This document shows positions 10,667 through 23,800 of a DNA stretch of 64,000 nucleotides, piece by piece. Source of the DNA: Darksidea phi. Its lineage: Eukaryota > Ascomycota > Dothideomycetes > Pleosporales > Lentitheciaceae. Location: contig JASJFT010000141.1 of the NCBI GenBank assembly GCA_030770425.1, positions 1 through 64,000 on the forward strand, read 5' to 3'. The notes beneath the pieces are model-generated. The model ran no database searches. It saw nothing but the letters and a program-made list of their open reading frames with translations, and had not been told where the DNA came from. The first letter of the stretch is position 1; every line of letters starts with the position of its first letter. The translations under genes and the position numbers were made by a program.

Positions 10667-12234
10667 GGGAGGAGGCGAGGAAGTGTCGGACTGAGAGGAG
10701 GTTGTCGCTGGGTATGCACACGATGCGACTAGTTAAGCTCGGTAGCGCCTCCCTATACAAATGATGTCATGCTTCGTCTTAGTGAACCGTCACCCCCAGG
10801 TGCCAATTCACGAGTGCGCGATTTTGAGTACTCTGCCAAGTGCAGCCTATCCGGCTGGTCCGTTCGCCTGCTGCTTATACGCCATCCAACGAATCGGGTA
10901 CGTCAACGCAGTTGTATACGCGACTCTGGCATCCAAGCTGCTCGGCAGAGCGGACGCAGACTGTTCTTTGCTTGATCCCGGAGAAGGAGTCGGTCCGCCA
11001 CGGTGATTTGTGTGTTCCGGAGGGGCGTATGTCAGGGCGACAGAATCGATCACGACAGTTATTCAGCGTTCCAACACCGCAAGTTTCGCGTCTGGTCGGT
11101 CGAGGTTTGCAGGAGGTTCTGAGCACCTCAGGAATAATGGGGCGACCACACGAGCGTTGCAGCGGGACGCTCTGTTGTGTCACCATGACGGCCGTGCACC
11201 CGTTAGTCGGTAGGGATGGCTACGGGAGTCCTGACGCCCACAATGCCCGCAAGTCGAGAGGCTCCAAGACGAAGAAGACCACGAAATGACGGGACCGACG
11301 CCGCACCTCTTATGTTTCCTTGTGCAAGCCCAGGAGCAACAGAGTTGCGGTTCGGTTGATTCAGGGGAGGGCGCCACGGGCGTGCTCGACAACGCAGGTG
11401 GATTGCAAATCGATGCAGATGGATTGCCTGCACCAAAATAGGGCCAATAGCACGTGCATGTATAGGCACGCCCAAAGGGTGTTCTAGCGGGCCTTCAAAG
11501 GCGTCCCGTTGCGGACTGCGGCCGGGGGGGGGGGCTCCGGCGGCGGTGGGGAGGGACAGGAGGCCTGCAAGAGGGCGACGGGCAGCAGGGCGACGCTGTG
11601 GCTGGGGCCCCGGCAAACATGCGTCTCGCTGCTCCAGGCAGGCGACGAGGGACAATCATGGGAGGTGGTGTGTCGAATTGAGAGATTCCAATACGGTGCA
11701 CTTTGGCATTCCCCCCTACGGCTGCATTTCGCGGGAGGCCGATCGCTTCCGGCATGGCGGGGCTTGGCGGGGCTTGGCGAGATAGCGCGCTCCGTGGGCG
11801 GCCCGGCCAATCAGAGGCGCGGGCGCAGGACCAGAGTTTGACGGCAGTGGACGGAGCTGACGCGTTTCGCTGCACCCGCCGCGCTGCGTTACGCCGACTG
11901 CTCCGCCGTCGTTTGCGTGGCTGTTTCAGCGGCCCAGCCTGCGCTGCCACGGCTGCCAATGCTGCCAATGCTCCCAGCAGCGGCTTGCTGGATTGACATC
12001 ATGAAGCGCCTGCAGCGTCCGAGCGCGCTCCATCAGGTAAGCGTCCCGCGGCTTCCTCGCGAGCGATGGCGTGGCGCTGCGGCTCAGGCCTATTGCGGCC
12101 GCTTTGGGCCCAGCTCTCTGCTTTCATCCAGCTGCTGGTAGGTGCCAACTTTCTTGCTCCTCCGCTCAACCCTTTCCCTTTCTTCCTTGTTTCCTTTGCT
12201 CGACATCGTTGCATCCCGACCGCGGTGAGGTGCA
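10667..12234. other. Intergenic, GC-rich in its second half
   Basis: No gene recognised. 11500-12000 is GC-rich, with a G10 run at about 11525-11534 and overlapping long frames on both strands that look like composition artefacts (Pro/Arg/Ala-rich, no motif). The last 200 bases are the promoter and leader of the GH79 gene, ending in a pyrimidine-rich stretch. Confidence 0.55.
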
Positions 12235-14017
12235 ATGGGACATTCGTTATGGGCCGCGTCGCTCTCGCTCGCTGTCTTTTTTCCTTCCCTGTCGCTCGCT
12301 CAGGCGTCGTCCTCGCTATCCATCCCCCCCAAACGCTCCGGGGCCACCGTCTCCGGCGAGCTTGACCCGTCCTTCGCAGGCTTCGGCATCGAGCCCTCGA
12401 ATCTGTTTTCCTTCACCGGCGGCGATGTGCCCAACACCTTTTCCATCCAGCTGCTGCAGAACCTGGCAGATTATGCCGGCGCGCCGCCTCACATTCGAGT
12501 GGGCGGGAACACGCAGGATTACATGATCTACGACGAGTCGTACACTCAGATTTCGTGGAAGAGGAACGACCAATCCACCGCCCAGGGAGCCATCGCCGCC
12601 GACTCGATGATCATCGGACCCGGGTATTTCAAAGCTCTCGACCGCTTTCCCAAGGGCACCTGGATCACCTACGGCCTGAACCTCGCCTATCAGGGCTCCG
12701 ATTACATCGACAAGATGGTCAAGCAGGCCAAGGCTGCCGTCGATGGCCTGAAGAACACCCAGCTCTACTCGTTCGAGATTGGCAACGAGCCGGATCTCTA
12801 CTTGCAGAACAAGATGCGTTCGGGTGCGTGGGACGGCAACGCCTACTCGAAAGCCTTCCTCGAGCGCGCCGACGCCGTGTACAAGCAGGTGCTGGAGCCA
12901 GCAAAACTCCCGGCCACCTTCTTCGAAGGGCCCTGCACAGCTTCCACAATCGGCAATTCGTTCGAGATTCCCCAGCTGGTCGACGACGGCTTTCTTGGCG
13001 ACGTGGGCGGCAATCTGTACGTTGGATGGTGGAACCAACACGACTACTTCCAGTGTATGTTGCACCCAGCCAATCAACCCTTCCAACTAACACTCCCTAG
13101 TCATCGGCGTAACGGTAGAGCCCATCACTCTTGATAATCTCATGAACCTCGACTCCACGAATACGCAATTCAAGTACTGGGAGAAGCAGATCAAGATCGG
13201 CCTGAGCACCGGAGTGCCCTATGTGCTGCGGGAAATGAGCTCGGTCGGGCCCATTGGCATGCACGAGGTCAGCGACACGTTCGGTGCCGCCCTCTGGACG
13301 CTCAACTTCTTCTGCTACACGGCTACGCTCAACGTCACCTCGGTGCAGATGCACATGACAGACAACTCCAATGCCAGCGCCTGGCAGCCCATCGAAATCT
13401 GGGGCACAAAGCCATTCGTACGACCGCAGTACTACGCCCACGCCGCCATCGCGCAAATCATCGGGAACGGGAACGGCACGACGCAGATCGGAGCGCTTTC
13501 CCCAAGTGTCAGCGGCGATTACAAGGGCCGCATCCGGGCATATTCGGTATACGCAAATGGGGCCATCCAAGCCGCCGTGCTCATCAACAGCAAGCCAGCC
13601 GCCTCGTCGGAATCTAACAAGAACAGCTTTACCTTTGATCTCGACCTAGGACCCGAAAACGCAAACAAGGACGTCTACCTCTCGTATCTCACAGCCGACG
13701 GCGCCGACTCACTCTCGGGGACGACATGGAACGGCATGTCGTACGCCGACGTCACGGGCCTTGCGAGCCAGGCCGACAATGGCGTCACCAAGCTACGTAC
13801 AGATGGCGCAGGCAAGGTCAGCGTCCCAGTGCGTGATACGCAAGCTGTGGTGGCAAACCTGGACTGGGTGCTCGGCTCCAACGCGGTGGAGAAAGTCGAC
13901 GGCACAACAACATCAGGGAGCAGGAGGAAGAGCTCGGCAGGGCATACAATCACAGGTGCAAGAAACATGTGGTTCTCCCTCGCCGCCATCATGATTGCTT
14001 TCTTTTGTTTTGCATAA
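12235..14017 (+). CDS. GH79 beta-glucuronidase-type hydrolase, GPI-anchored
   Basis: Two exons, 12235..13054 and 13101..14017, separated by a 46-bp intron, encode 578 residues. A signal peptide (ends near ..SLAQASS, residue 25) is followed by a (beta/alpha)8 catalytic domain: FGIEPSN, HIRVGGNTQD, the acid/base region YSFEIGNEPDLY (about residue 182) and the nucleophile region YVLREMSSVG, then a C-terminal beta domain. GH79 members of this fungal type release glucuronic acid or 4-O-methyl-glucuronic acid from arabinogalactan proteins and related glycans. The C-terminus has a Ser/Gly-rich spacer and a 17-residue hydrophobic end (MWFSLAAIMIAFFCFA), a typical GPI-addition signal, so the enzyme is probably held at the plasma membrane or wall. 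It sits next to the GH26 gene on the same strand. Confidence 0.88.
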
Positions 14018-14532
14018 GACGTGACAGCTAAGAACTAGATGGACCAGTTCACTGCATTGGATCGGCGTTTTCTTTGCGTTTTTCTCTCGTTACTTTGGAT
14101 ACGATGGCCCTTTTTTGGATACTAGACCTGTTTTCTTGACCTCTCTATCGTCTCATACAGGAGGGCTTGTATATATAATGGCCCATCTCTGTGCTAGCAT
14201 ATGCTTTCGTCCCTGTCGCATATGGCTTTTCTTGGCGGCGTGTGGCACACTTGATCATTTTCGGCAGAGAGCGACCAGCAAGGAAAGAAGAAAAGCACTG
14301 TATGTAAATGGACATGGAGATGCACATACGTGTGGCATATAGGCCCCCCAGTTAATCACTTAATGATCGGACAGAGATATTCTTGGGTTACCTGGGTTGT
14401 GGATGGAGTAGAGTAGGTATATTGGTTATATCTAGGTTGGGAATCATATTTATGTTCACAAAATTTAAAATCCTCGAGTTATGCTGGTTTGTGATTAGTG
14501 GTACATATGGGCTGTTTTTTGTGTTTTTAGCG

Positions 14533-14565
14533 CTGGAGCTGGAGCTGGAGTTGGAGTTGGAGTTG
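14533..14565 (+). repeat. Hexanucleotide microsatellite (CTGGAG/TTGGAG)
   Basis: Five to six consecutive units of CTGGAG drifting to TTGGAG. Non-coding context. Confidence 0.8.
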
Positions 14566-14683
14566 ATATGTTGGTTGGTTGGGAAGTTTGATGCTTTGCT
14601 TTGTGAGGGTTTGGTGGGTTTTGGTGGGTTGGGGGTGGCGTGGGTGCTGTGCTGTACTACACTGGTAAGTAAAGTAAGTATAG

Positions 14684-14727
14684 TACCTGCCTACCTGCCT
14701 ACCTGCCTACCTGCCTACCTGCCTACT
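14684..14727 (+). repeat. TACCTGCC 8-bp tandem repeat, about 5.5 copies
   Basis: Perfect head-to-tail TACCTGCC units with no interruption, in non-coding sequence; likely length-variable between isolates. Confidence 0.85.
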
Positions 14728-16280
14728 ACTCTGTGTGGAAGTGGAATACTCTTCAATATTCTTCAGAATAGTTATTGTGCGTGTTGTGTATATGAGTTGT
14801 ATATTCTCTCATATATCATCCTCGTCCTAGTTTTTATTCCTTGTTCCTCGGCGACCTGACCTGAGATTGAGTTCGAAGTATTCTTGAGGGCTGATGGCCG
14901 CGCCCCCAGCACCACCTATATCGACACTCCTTGCTATCATGACAACGCCTACGTCCAGACATATATCCATCCACGTCTGCATCTCCTCCTCCTCCTTCTC
15001 CCTTATCCCCTCTATTATTACCTTCCTCCCTTGTAAACCCCAAACGCGTTAAAATTAACACCACCGCCCCCCAACAAAAAAAAGGAAGCCAACCACCCAA
15101 CTAACCAACCAGCCAATCCGATCTGCACAACTCGATGTGAAAAACAAGCCAAAGCCAAAGCCAAGCAAACTAAACCAATCTACACGAGAAAAACAAGGTA
15201 GAGAGCAAGATGTCTTTCCTCCTGGAAGGGGAAGTCGAAGTCAAAATTACACTCGAAAAATGAAACTGTATGTGTAATTGAAAGGGGTCTAGAGGGATGG
15301 ACGGACGAAGATGTCAGTGTAGATCCGGCGTATCTATTCGTAAAGGGTACGAGTTTGAATTGTAGATGGGGAAGGCCGATGGAGTCAAACGAAATTAGAA
15401 CCTAGAATGCGGTTGGTGTTTGAAAAAGCCGCTGACCCAACTTCGAGAAATGGAGTCGGTCTCGCCTTCAGATTCAAAGTCCAGCCAAGCAGACGTATTT
15501 CGTAGATTTGGGTTGTTGTAGCTGCAATTAACGGCGGGTATGCGGACGGACGGACCGATGAAGAGGGGTGGAATGGGGACCTCGGCGTTAGGATTAGTGG
15601 CGTTGGATTTGCGTGGTTCTTTTTTGAGAGCTTGATGGGGAGTGAGGTTTTGCGTTCTTTAGCGGGAGTGGTGGCTGTGTGGGTGGATCGTTGTCCTCTA
15701 AATCTTCTGTGTTGTTGGAGTTCTCTTTGGTTTCTGCCTGGCTTACATTTGTTTCTCGCTTTGTTTTGCGATGGCGATAGAGCATGTTCTATACCTCTTT
15801 GCCATTTCCCCTTCCTTTTCCTTCTTCGTTATCTTCATCTTCGTCTTCGTCTATTCCTTGCTATAGGTGTTCAACCAGTTGTCCTTCGAAGTCGCTGCTC
15901 TCGATACACATCTTAGGATGAGGATCCGCAAAAGCGTAGTACCTAGCGATAGCAAGCGCGAGTACAAAGACGGTTGTAGGATTGTAGAAGAAGATGTAGA
16001 GTTTACTCAGCGAGGTGTTATTTCGGGGTTGTCGGTGCGCACTGGGACGGGAAGGGTGGTGGGGGTTGAGACGGGACGGGATGGGATGATAGGAAGAGTT
16101 CAGACATAGACAAGACATGAAAAAGAGTGTTCAAGAATGCGATTGTGTAAAGAAGATATTGCAGGTTGGGTAGGCGGTGAGGTTGGTACGAACATTCTTG
16201 TTTGGGGCGGATGGTTCTGCATGGCTGGTTGACAGGATCGAGGTGCAAGTTGAGCCATGGTAGCGTGGGCTGTTTATCGA

Positions 16281-16931
16281 TCAGATAGGAACATATGTAT
16301 CTGGAGGCTTTTTTAAGGCTGTTTCGGCGGCATTCTTGGACAAGTACTCTGATACTCTAGAGAATGCAATGCAATGCAAGATAGTTGCGTAGTCAGACTC
16401 ACACCATGCACAGAAAGCAGAGATGAAGAATGAATAATATGCCTGCAAAAATCCGACAGAGATATTGATGGTTTCCGGCGCGCAACCGCGACTGCCAACG
16501 ATAAGAAAGACTGCTGGAACATTGAGTACGTTGAGCTCAAGCGCCAATTCAGCTAGCTGGTGAACATTGCGGTCGAGAATTTCGCCGCCCGTCAGTAGGT
16601 ACCACGCATCAGATACCTGCATCTCATCCACGGCTGCGGGGTGCTTCAGGATTACGCTCGGATCGGTACCCTCGTTACATGTCCATCTCACACTGTCGAA
16701 GTCTTTGGTAGGGACACTACATTTAGAACCCCGGAGAGAAATGGCATCTTCGTTGTTGGCAAAGGGCTTGTTTCGCAGATGATTGACGAATGTCTGCTGG
16801 CTCCTAGAGATAGCTTTTACCGTTGATCCAGAGTTATCTGCAGCGAAAAACTTTCGACAGTCCAAAAATGGTACATGTTCGACATTTCGCGCGGATGGGT
16901 CTGGCATGACCTTCCAGTTGTAGGACGCCAT
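16281..16931 (-). CDS. vWA-like protein, probably truncated
   Basis: An open frame of 216 residues from the ATG at 16931. The segment RKFFAADNSGST (about residues 27-38) has the D-x-S-x-S pattern of a von Willebrand A metal-ion site (MIDAS), followed by helices, a DSVRW..GGT-like strand region (WTCNEGTDPSV) and hydrophobic strands VSDAWYLLTGGEI and VLNVPAVFLIVGS, the alternating order of a vWA fold. After ..ETINISVG the sequence becomes unlike a vWA domain and ends after about 55 residues, so the 3' part appears lost or an exon junction is missed (a GTGAGT donor lies near 16400). vWA proteins mediate protein interaction; no partner is evident. A possible 39-bp leader intron ends just upstream of the ATG. 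Confidence 0.55.
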   Translation of the reverse strand: MASYNWKVMPDPSARNVEHVPFLDCRKFFAADNSGSTVKAISRSQQTFVNHLRNKPFANNEDAISLRGSKCSVPTKDFDSVRWTCNEGTDPSVILKHPAAVDEMQVSDAWYLLTGGEILDRNVHQLAELALELNVLNVPAVFLIVGSRGCAPETINISVGFLQAYYSFFISAFCAWCESDYATILHCIAFSRVSEYLSKNAAETALKKPPDTYVPI

Positions 16932-17860
16932 GTTGTAGCTCACTATCAATATGAGTTCGCGACAAGAGATTGGGGACTTACGAAACTCGTTGCGACGAGA
17001 TCTCTACTGAGACGCGGCAGGTTGCGGTGTAGTATCAAGTCCAGCGAGGTGCTTCCCGAGTGGGATAGAGGATGATGAGTTAACGCTCCAACTCGATTGA
17101 ATTTGTAGCAAATCAATTGCTACAAGGTTCACTCACCCTGAAGTCCTTATTATATAGATTCTTCGCCCAACATGAGTCAGACATTATCGTTTGTCCCTAT
17201 GAATGACTGGAAGGATACCTGGACTTGCGTTGGTCAAACCTCTCAGGCATCAGCCACACCACTAACCCAACGGAGCGAGTGCTGCAGCTCTAGTCTCGGG
17301 TTTAGCAGGCTGTGCAGAGCAGCAAATTATACTAGTAAGATCAAAATGGGAGCAATTCTTCGTGTTGCGCCATTCCCATGGCGCTTTAACATAGGGAAGG
17401 GTTGACTCTACCACAAGAATCAAAAGGCCGGTACTCGGGGGTGTCCGACCAGTTGTGTATGATATTGTGTACAGCTCTACAGTTCGTACAGAGCTTACAA
17501 AAGAGACTCGCACTATATACATCTAAAAAAAATGTCGTGTACAGCGCCTACGGGCAACACTCTAGAGAGTCACAGTCCTCCTGTCCCAATGTTAGGCCAA
17601 TGAAAACGGAAAACGAATCAATGAAAATGGTATGAAGCAAGATGGATAGTCCGACTTGATTTGCATTAAAAACTTGGTATCACGAAAGAGCGTTGGTATC
17701 TACCCGCAGACAAGCATATGTATAAGCCACACGCGATGGCCATCCCACAAACACCGTAGAAAACCCATTATATACACCGTCCGTCTATGTAAGAGGCTCC
17801 CAATTATTGCCTCCTGTGTATGACCATCGTATCAACATCTTGGTCTGGGCAGAATCGCTT
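16932..17860. other. Intergenic between vWA-like gene and TAO3 end
   Basis: No gene. It contains the second copy of a dispersed repeat (17466-17525) and, nearer 17860, the 3' flank of the TAO3 gene with short AT-rich words that may serve as polyadenylation signals. Confidence 0.55.
17466..17525. repeat. Dispersed repeat fragment, copy B of a pair with 5759
   Basis: TGTGTACA..GTTCGTAC..GAGACTCGCACTATATA matches the order of words at 5759-5825, with a few gaps and mostly transition differences. Confidence 0.4.
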
Positions 17861-20800
17861 TCAAGGATCCGCACTCTTCGGGTTGCCCATATTACCTCCT
17901 TGCACTAGATAAATATCCGGCACCTTTGGTACCTGCGGACTCTTCTGCAGGCTTTGCTTGATCTTTTCTCTCTCTCTCGCATCTCCGCTACTTCCTGTCA
18001 ACCTTCGCATCCCATTTCTGAACTTACTCCTTGTATCCTGCCTTAGACCTCCAATCATGTTTTCGAGTCTGAACGACTTGTCGCCGATAGGATTAGTCGA
18101 GCGGCCTATAGCGAGGTCGTCATCTGAGAAGGGCTCACCATGTTCATCGACGGCGGAATAGGAGTGCGCGGGGGACAGGCGTTGGTGTTGATTGGGTGCT
18201 GAAGGCGAGGTTACGGATCGGGAATGGAGGCCCGGACGGGTGGAATTTGGAGGTTGGACGGGGCCGTTCTGTTGGCCGGAAGTGAAGTGGTTAAACGCTC
18301 CAGGGTTCATGACGCCAGGGTCGCGGGCGGGAGAGAGTTTGACGTCCGAGAAACCTGACTGAAATGAGGTAACGCTTGCATTACGGGTGAGCGACCTATT
18401 GAGTATGGGTGCCGTTTGTTGATCATAGAGGTTTTCGCGTACATCTTGCGTGCCAGTAGAGTAAGATCCGTTTACATACCGGTTGTTGCCAAACACGGAG
18501 CTGTCGGGTAGGTCGGCAAGAGTCTCGGTATCATCGTCATCCTCGAAAAAGTCATCAAGGCTATCAAGCTTCATCACCAGCTCTCCAATGTGGCTATCAC
18601 CACGCGTATCCTCAGATGTCATGGTGGCTGTGCGATATTCGGAAAGCGGGCTGAAAGGAAATTCTTCTTGCCGGAATTCGATCTTCGGTGTAGTGACCTG
18701 CGCTGCATCCGCGTCTTCAAGGTTGCTGCAGGTGTAGAAGACAGCATGTACATTTGCTCTTGTCAGGTGCGAATGGTGGGCAGGTATCGGTATTGACCAG
18801 CCAGTCTCCTCGGGTATTCCGTACAGCGATTGCATCTTCTCGTATTGTTTCTTGAAAGTCCGACTGGTGTTTGATCCAGCCATGCTCATGCGAATATGTG
18901 CTCTTTCAAGGTACACTGGCATGGGGCCACCGGTCAAGTCCATGACATTGTCCAGAACCTTGAGGGCTTGTGGACAGAGCTCGGTCTGTAGCAGACGCAG
19001 GAGCGGTGAGATTAGGTCGGGAGTTTTGTTTGCAATTTCTGGCTTTCGCGTATCGATTGTGGGGATGACCCAGCGCAGTACCTCTAGTGTGTTGATTTTG
19101 ACCCAGTCGAGCTTGTTTGCTAAGAGGCCAAGGAGGAACACTAGGCTTCCGAATTCCGAAGTGGGGAAGAAGCTGGCGTGAATGGCTGTAACGATCGACT
19201 GCAGAAAGGTGTCGTCCGAACGGTGTCTTCTTTTTGCCAACATTGACAACGTTTGAGCTAGATCGGTACATTGGTAGTCTTCGGCAACCTGAGCCAACAC
19301 TTCAGCACTAGCGCTAACATCTAGATCCTTGTAGCCTGGGTCGAATGATCGCAAAAATCGTGGCATGTTCGCGAGTACAGTATAGAGGAGACGGCTTTCG
19401 TCGCCCACTAGTCTACTAGATGGTAGGACTACAAGGCGTTCGAGCAGACGTAGTGACCGATCCAAGCATAGGCTCGACCGCACGCCCTTGTAGATGAGCG
19501 GCGAGAGACCCTCAAATTGACCTTCCCATTTCTCGGGGCAATTCTCCTCCAGGATTCGGAGGACAGCAGGATCTCTCAAATCGATTTTGTCTAGGAACTT
19601 GTCTAGCATAAGCATGCTCTCCATGAACTCGCCTTCATGTATAGTGTCTAGACAAGCGCACGTTGTCCAGAAGAGTTGGGGGTATTGTAAGAGATCTCCA
19701 GGTTGTAGCGCATCGATGATAGCGCGTAGCGTCGTCAGGATTTCCATAGAGAAGGTCTGGATGTCGCTTTCTTCGTCTGAGATGGTGTTGGAAAGTCGTG
19801 CTAGCATGTCGGAAAGCATTTGTTGGTCGAGCGAACTAAGAATGCACCGGAATAGCTGGAAAGAGCGACAAGCCAGGTGCCGTACCGGACATGATGTTGC
19901 CCAATTCAGCGCCACCTTCCCCCAAGCTTCCCTGAGCCCAGGATAAGCGAATGAGAAAAAGCGAAGCACCTCAGCAGCCACGTAGGTCATAGATTCAGGT
20001 ACTTTGCTACCAGAATCTTCTGCATCCTTCCCGTTCTTGTCGTCGTAGTTCCACACAACCTTCGTATCGTGTCGACGGACGCTCTCGATGAAGTCTTCGA
20101 TGGACCTCTTGTCTATAGTGGACGAGTTGTCCTCGATCTTTGAGATGACCAACTCATGTATGAGATGTACAAGCATTTCTCGTGCTTGATCTTGGACCAC
20201 AGGGGTATAGTGATCCCAGAGCACAAGAATCACCTGGAGAAGGAGCGGAATGTGTTCCCCACCTAGCTGAACAGGAGAAACCATGAGGTCCACGAGCAGG
20301 ATGAGACAAATCTGACCTAGTGCAAACCCAGACTAAACCCTTGTTAGCTAGTGCGCGAAGGTCATGGCGGCGGTCGGCTTACCTGTTTGTTGCTGGTGGG
20401 CAGCAGAGCGCCTAGATCAGCAAGGTATGGAAGGTTAGCAGCATCTGGGGGTGGGGGAATAGGTTCACGCTTCTCTTGGACCATCGACCGTGGATTGATT
20501 TGCAGCAGTAGCGCTTCGACGACCTTCAGACCTGCCGGCGTGCTTGACAAGTGTACTACAATCTGCTTCGAGTAATCGACAAAGTTTTGCTCTCGCTTAT
20601 CCAAACAGAGGTTGATGATGAAGTTCAGTATGAGTTGCACGTTGCCGGCATACGGTCCAGTCGCTAGAGCTTGCCAGAGCGCCTGGATCTCATTGTGGAG
20701 CGCACTACTGCAGCGAACAGTGATCTCGAAGAGGTTCACTAGAAGCATGTAGGAATTGGCCGTAGGTCCACCATCAGGATTTACCTGCAGTTCCACGGTC

Positions 20801-23800
20801 TGTACCCATGGTAACATTGCCGCAACCATGTTTCGTTGATGATCTGGTTGCAGTTCTTTGAAGTAGTACGAGAACTGCGAGAAAACCAGGAAGGCAAGCT
20901 CTGAGTGCTGTTTAGCGAGTCGTCGTGAAACCTCGAACTGAGCCAGCTTGTAAACAGCGATGGTCTTATCAGATATGCTGATGTCGAGATCCTGTAGCTT
21001 CGAATTCTTCTGTTCGCGTGTTTCTAGCGTTCTTAGCAAGCGTGCAGATCGCATGCGTATCTCATTGTTCTCGTGTCCGAGGGTATAGAGGCCTGCGCTG
21101 AGCACCTTCCAATACGGAAGTTTATAATCTTCGCGTTCCGTAAGGACCCGTGTGACAACCTCGAAGTAGCTCTCAAGTGATTTTGACGATTTGGAGAGAT
21201 AGCACATCTCAATTGCGCGGTCGAGAAGATAGGGGTGTTCGCGGTTGTGGATGATCAGATTGGTCAGTGCACGTCGACCAATAGCGTGGGTTCTGTCGCT
21301 AGGCGTCTCAAAAATGCTGTCGATCCACGAGAGCATTCGGCGGACATCGAATTGAAGGAGAACTTTGCTGTCAGTGGTGATGCTGACCGGGCCGCCGCAG
21401 AGAGCAGCCATAGCACTGAGTGCAGCTGTACGGAGATCTCGTTTTTCGATTTCCATTGCTGCGGTCGCGATACCTTTGTTGCCCAATTCGGCCTCGCGGT
21501 CGAGCATTGACCGTCTCATGTTTTCTTCTCGCTGTCGGATTTGAGACTGATTTGCCGAGTAGCCGCACCAGTCCTCCATAAGCGTGAATGCGGCTTTGCG
21601 AGCCTGGAAAGGCATCCATTGGAGCGGATCGTTTGTCTTGTTGATACCTTCAAAAAGCACTTCTATCAACCCGCAATAATGGGTTCGAAGCTTCTGGTAA
21701 TCCCACTCGTTTTGGACCTCCGCGTCGCTCAAGAAGATTCGAAGGTCTTTGGTGTAATTGACGAGGTTATTGAGAATCCAGTCGTCATTGTATGCTTCCG
21801 GCGACTTCAAGAAGTGGGACGTTAGCTTATAGACGTGCGTAATCTCGGTCCGCAGGTGATCCGTCCGATGGCTGCGGCGTGGGCTGCTCATTGTCCGGTT
21901 GTGTACACCCATCCGATTCTTCGCTTCTTCGGCACAGGCTGCAGCATGGACCTGCAAAGATTCCAGCAGCGTGCGGTACAAGTTTAGGTTGATAGAGCCC
22001 AGACCGGCCACAGCTGCGTCCCGTATCGCAGAATTGTCGATTGAGAGGAAGGGAAGAACTTTCGCAAATAGCTCACTGGCCGAATATACTTTGTTTGTGC
22101 TCTTCTGCGAGGACTTGGAACTTTTCCTAGAATGTACCAATTGACTGTGAGCAGTCGGATGGCTGCTGACGCCGAGGTTGGTCAGTGTCGTGAATGCGAA
22201 GATGAGATAAAGTTTCCATTGCTCGATGACCATCTCTGGCGCGGTTGTGGCAAGGCGGCTGCTCGTCTTGCCCATGTTGGATTCGAATGACGCATACGGG
22301 CTAGCTCGGGGCCCTTCTGAAAAAGATAGTAACGTTCGGTGCGTTTGGGATAGTCGAGCACACACAATATCTCTTGTGAGCGTAACGGCAAAGGGACAGA
22401 CTTCGAAACTAATGCGTATCAGGTTCGGGAATATTTTGAACCATAGCGTAGAGTCGTAGGGAACGTCGCTGCTACAAAGTTCGACCAGAGTGCTTTGCAC
22501 ATTGCTTTTTCGCATTCCTCTCTGCAGACGGCTGCGTTCTGCTAGAGACAGTTTCTCGTCACTGATTTCCAAAACCTTTTGGGGGCTTCCCTCCATTACG
22601 CGGATGATTCTTGTGTTTGAGCCGCCCAGAGCGGTGTCGAACTCGGTGATGAGTCGTAAAACGGTAACGGCGTAGGATCGCACACGGCGCGAAGGTGAGC
22701 ATAAGAAGAAAAGGCCATGCGATTCCACCTCATCAACATGCGCCCAGACCGACGAAAGATCCAGTTGAGCGCCTCTGTTACCTGTCCCGTCATCCGGTGT
22801 ATCCAAAGCAGCTTTTCGGGTCTTCTTCTTGATTTCTTCGATCCAGATCTCAAGCAATTCTACATAGAGCTTTAAGGTGCTCTCTATATGACCTGCACCG
22901 AGCATACCGCCATCTGACATGGTGGCATAGCGATCGTCAAAGTTGAAAATGAACCTAGCGAATCCAATAGTCACTTGTTGCGCGTGCGATTGCCGCGCGA
23001 TTGACTTCAGAGACTGCGCAGAAGAAGCTGCGATAGTCCCCTGCACATGGGCCGTTCCAGTGCACAGAAGGTTGATGAGAGAGTTGAATGGAATGTGGGG
23101 GCTTAGACAACGGGGTAGAGCTTGGACAGCAACGTGCAGGAGGTCGTAGAAGCCTTGGCGAGGATCTGTCGAGGCTTGATGATCGTCTCGGCGGTTGAAG
23201 CTGAATGCTTCGGACATGGGAGTCTTTGGGGTCTGTAAAGCGAATTTCTCGTCCAGTACGGCCTGGCCACCAAAGGTGTTGTCGCATATGATGGTGATCT
23301 CACCAAGAATCTTACAAAATCGGACATAGTACTCCTTCGCTACTTCTGCAAAGTCCTTGAAGTTCACAGGCCGCGAGAGCCGCTCCTCTTTGACGAGAGA
23401 TGACTTTATCGACAGGTTTAGCATAGGGCGGGGGCTAATGGGAAGTGCCGGAAGATGTACGTTAGGGTCAGACTCGGCGAAGTTGGGAAATGGTGGCTGC
23501 GTCGGGCCTTTCGACTCTCCTTCCAGGTTACCCTCCAGGTCTGACATAAGGGCTAGAAATGAGCGAATGGCTATAACCATCCGGTCAGGATCCAAATTTT
23601 CAACTCGTAGATCTCGACCCGAAAAGAACATTTCGGAGTTTAAGAGAGGGAAGATGATGGCCCTAAAACATAAGTCTTGGTACTTGAAACCGATGATCCG
23701 GGTAAGTTGTATCAGAGGTTCCGCAATAGCCGGCTCTGTGGACAGGTATGATCGCCTGCCGGGCTGGAAAACCATGCGAATAATGTCCTCGAGCCTTCGT

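Larger units (their letters stand above)
14018..16280. other. Intergenic with microsatellites
   Basis: No firm gene in 2.3 kb. A minus-strand frame at 15861-16118 contains a membrane-like stretch (YNPTTVFVLALAIARYYAFA) and could be an exon of a small membrane protein, but I found no convincing start or partner exon. The rest is T-rich or purine/pyrimidine-skewed with simple repeats. Confidence 0.5.

Noticed and set aside
11203..11968. Overlapping long minus-strand frames (150 and 157 residues)
   Set aside because: Pro/Arg/Ala-rich in GC-rich DNA with equally long frames on the other strand; no splice structure or domain.
15861..16118. Small minus-strand frame with a membrane-like helix
   Set aside because: No clear start context, no homologous exon; kept only as a remark.
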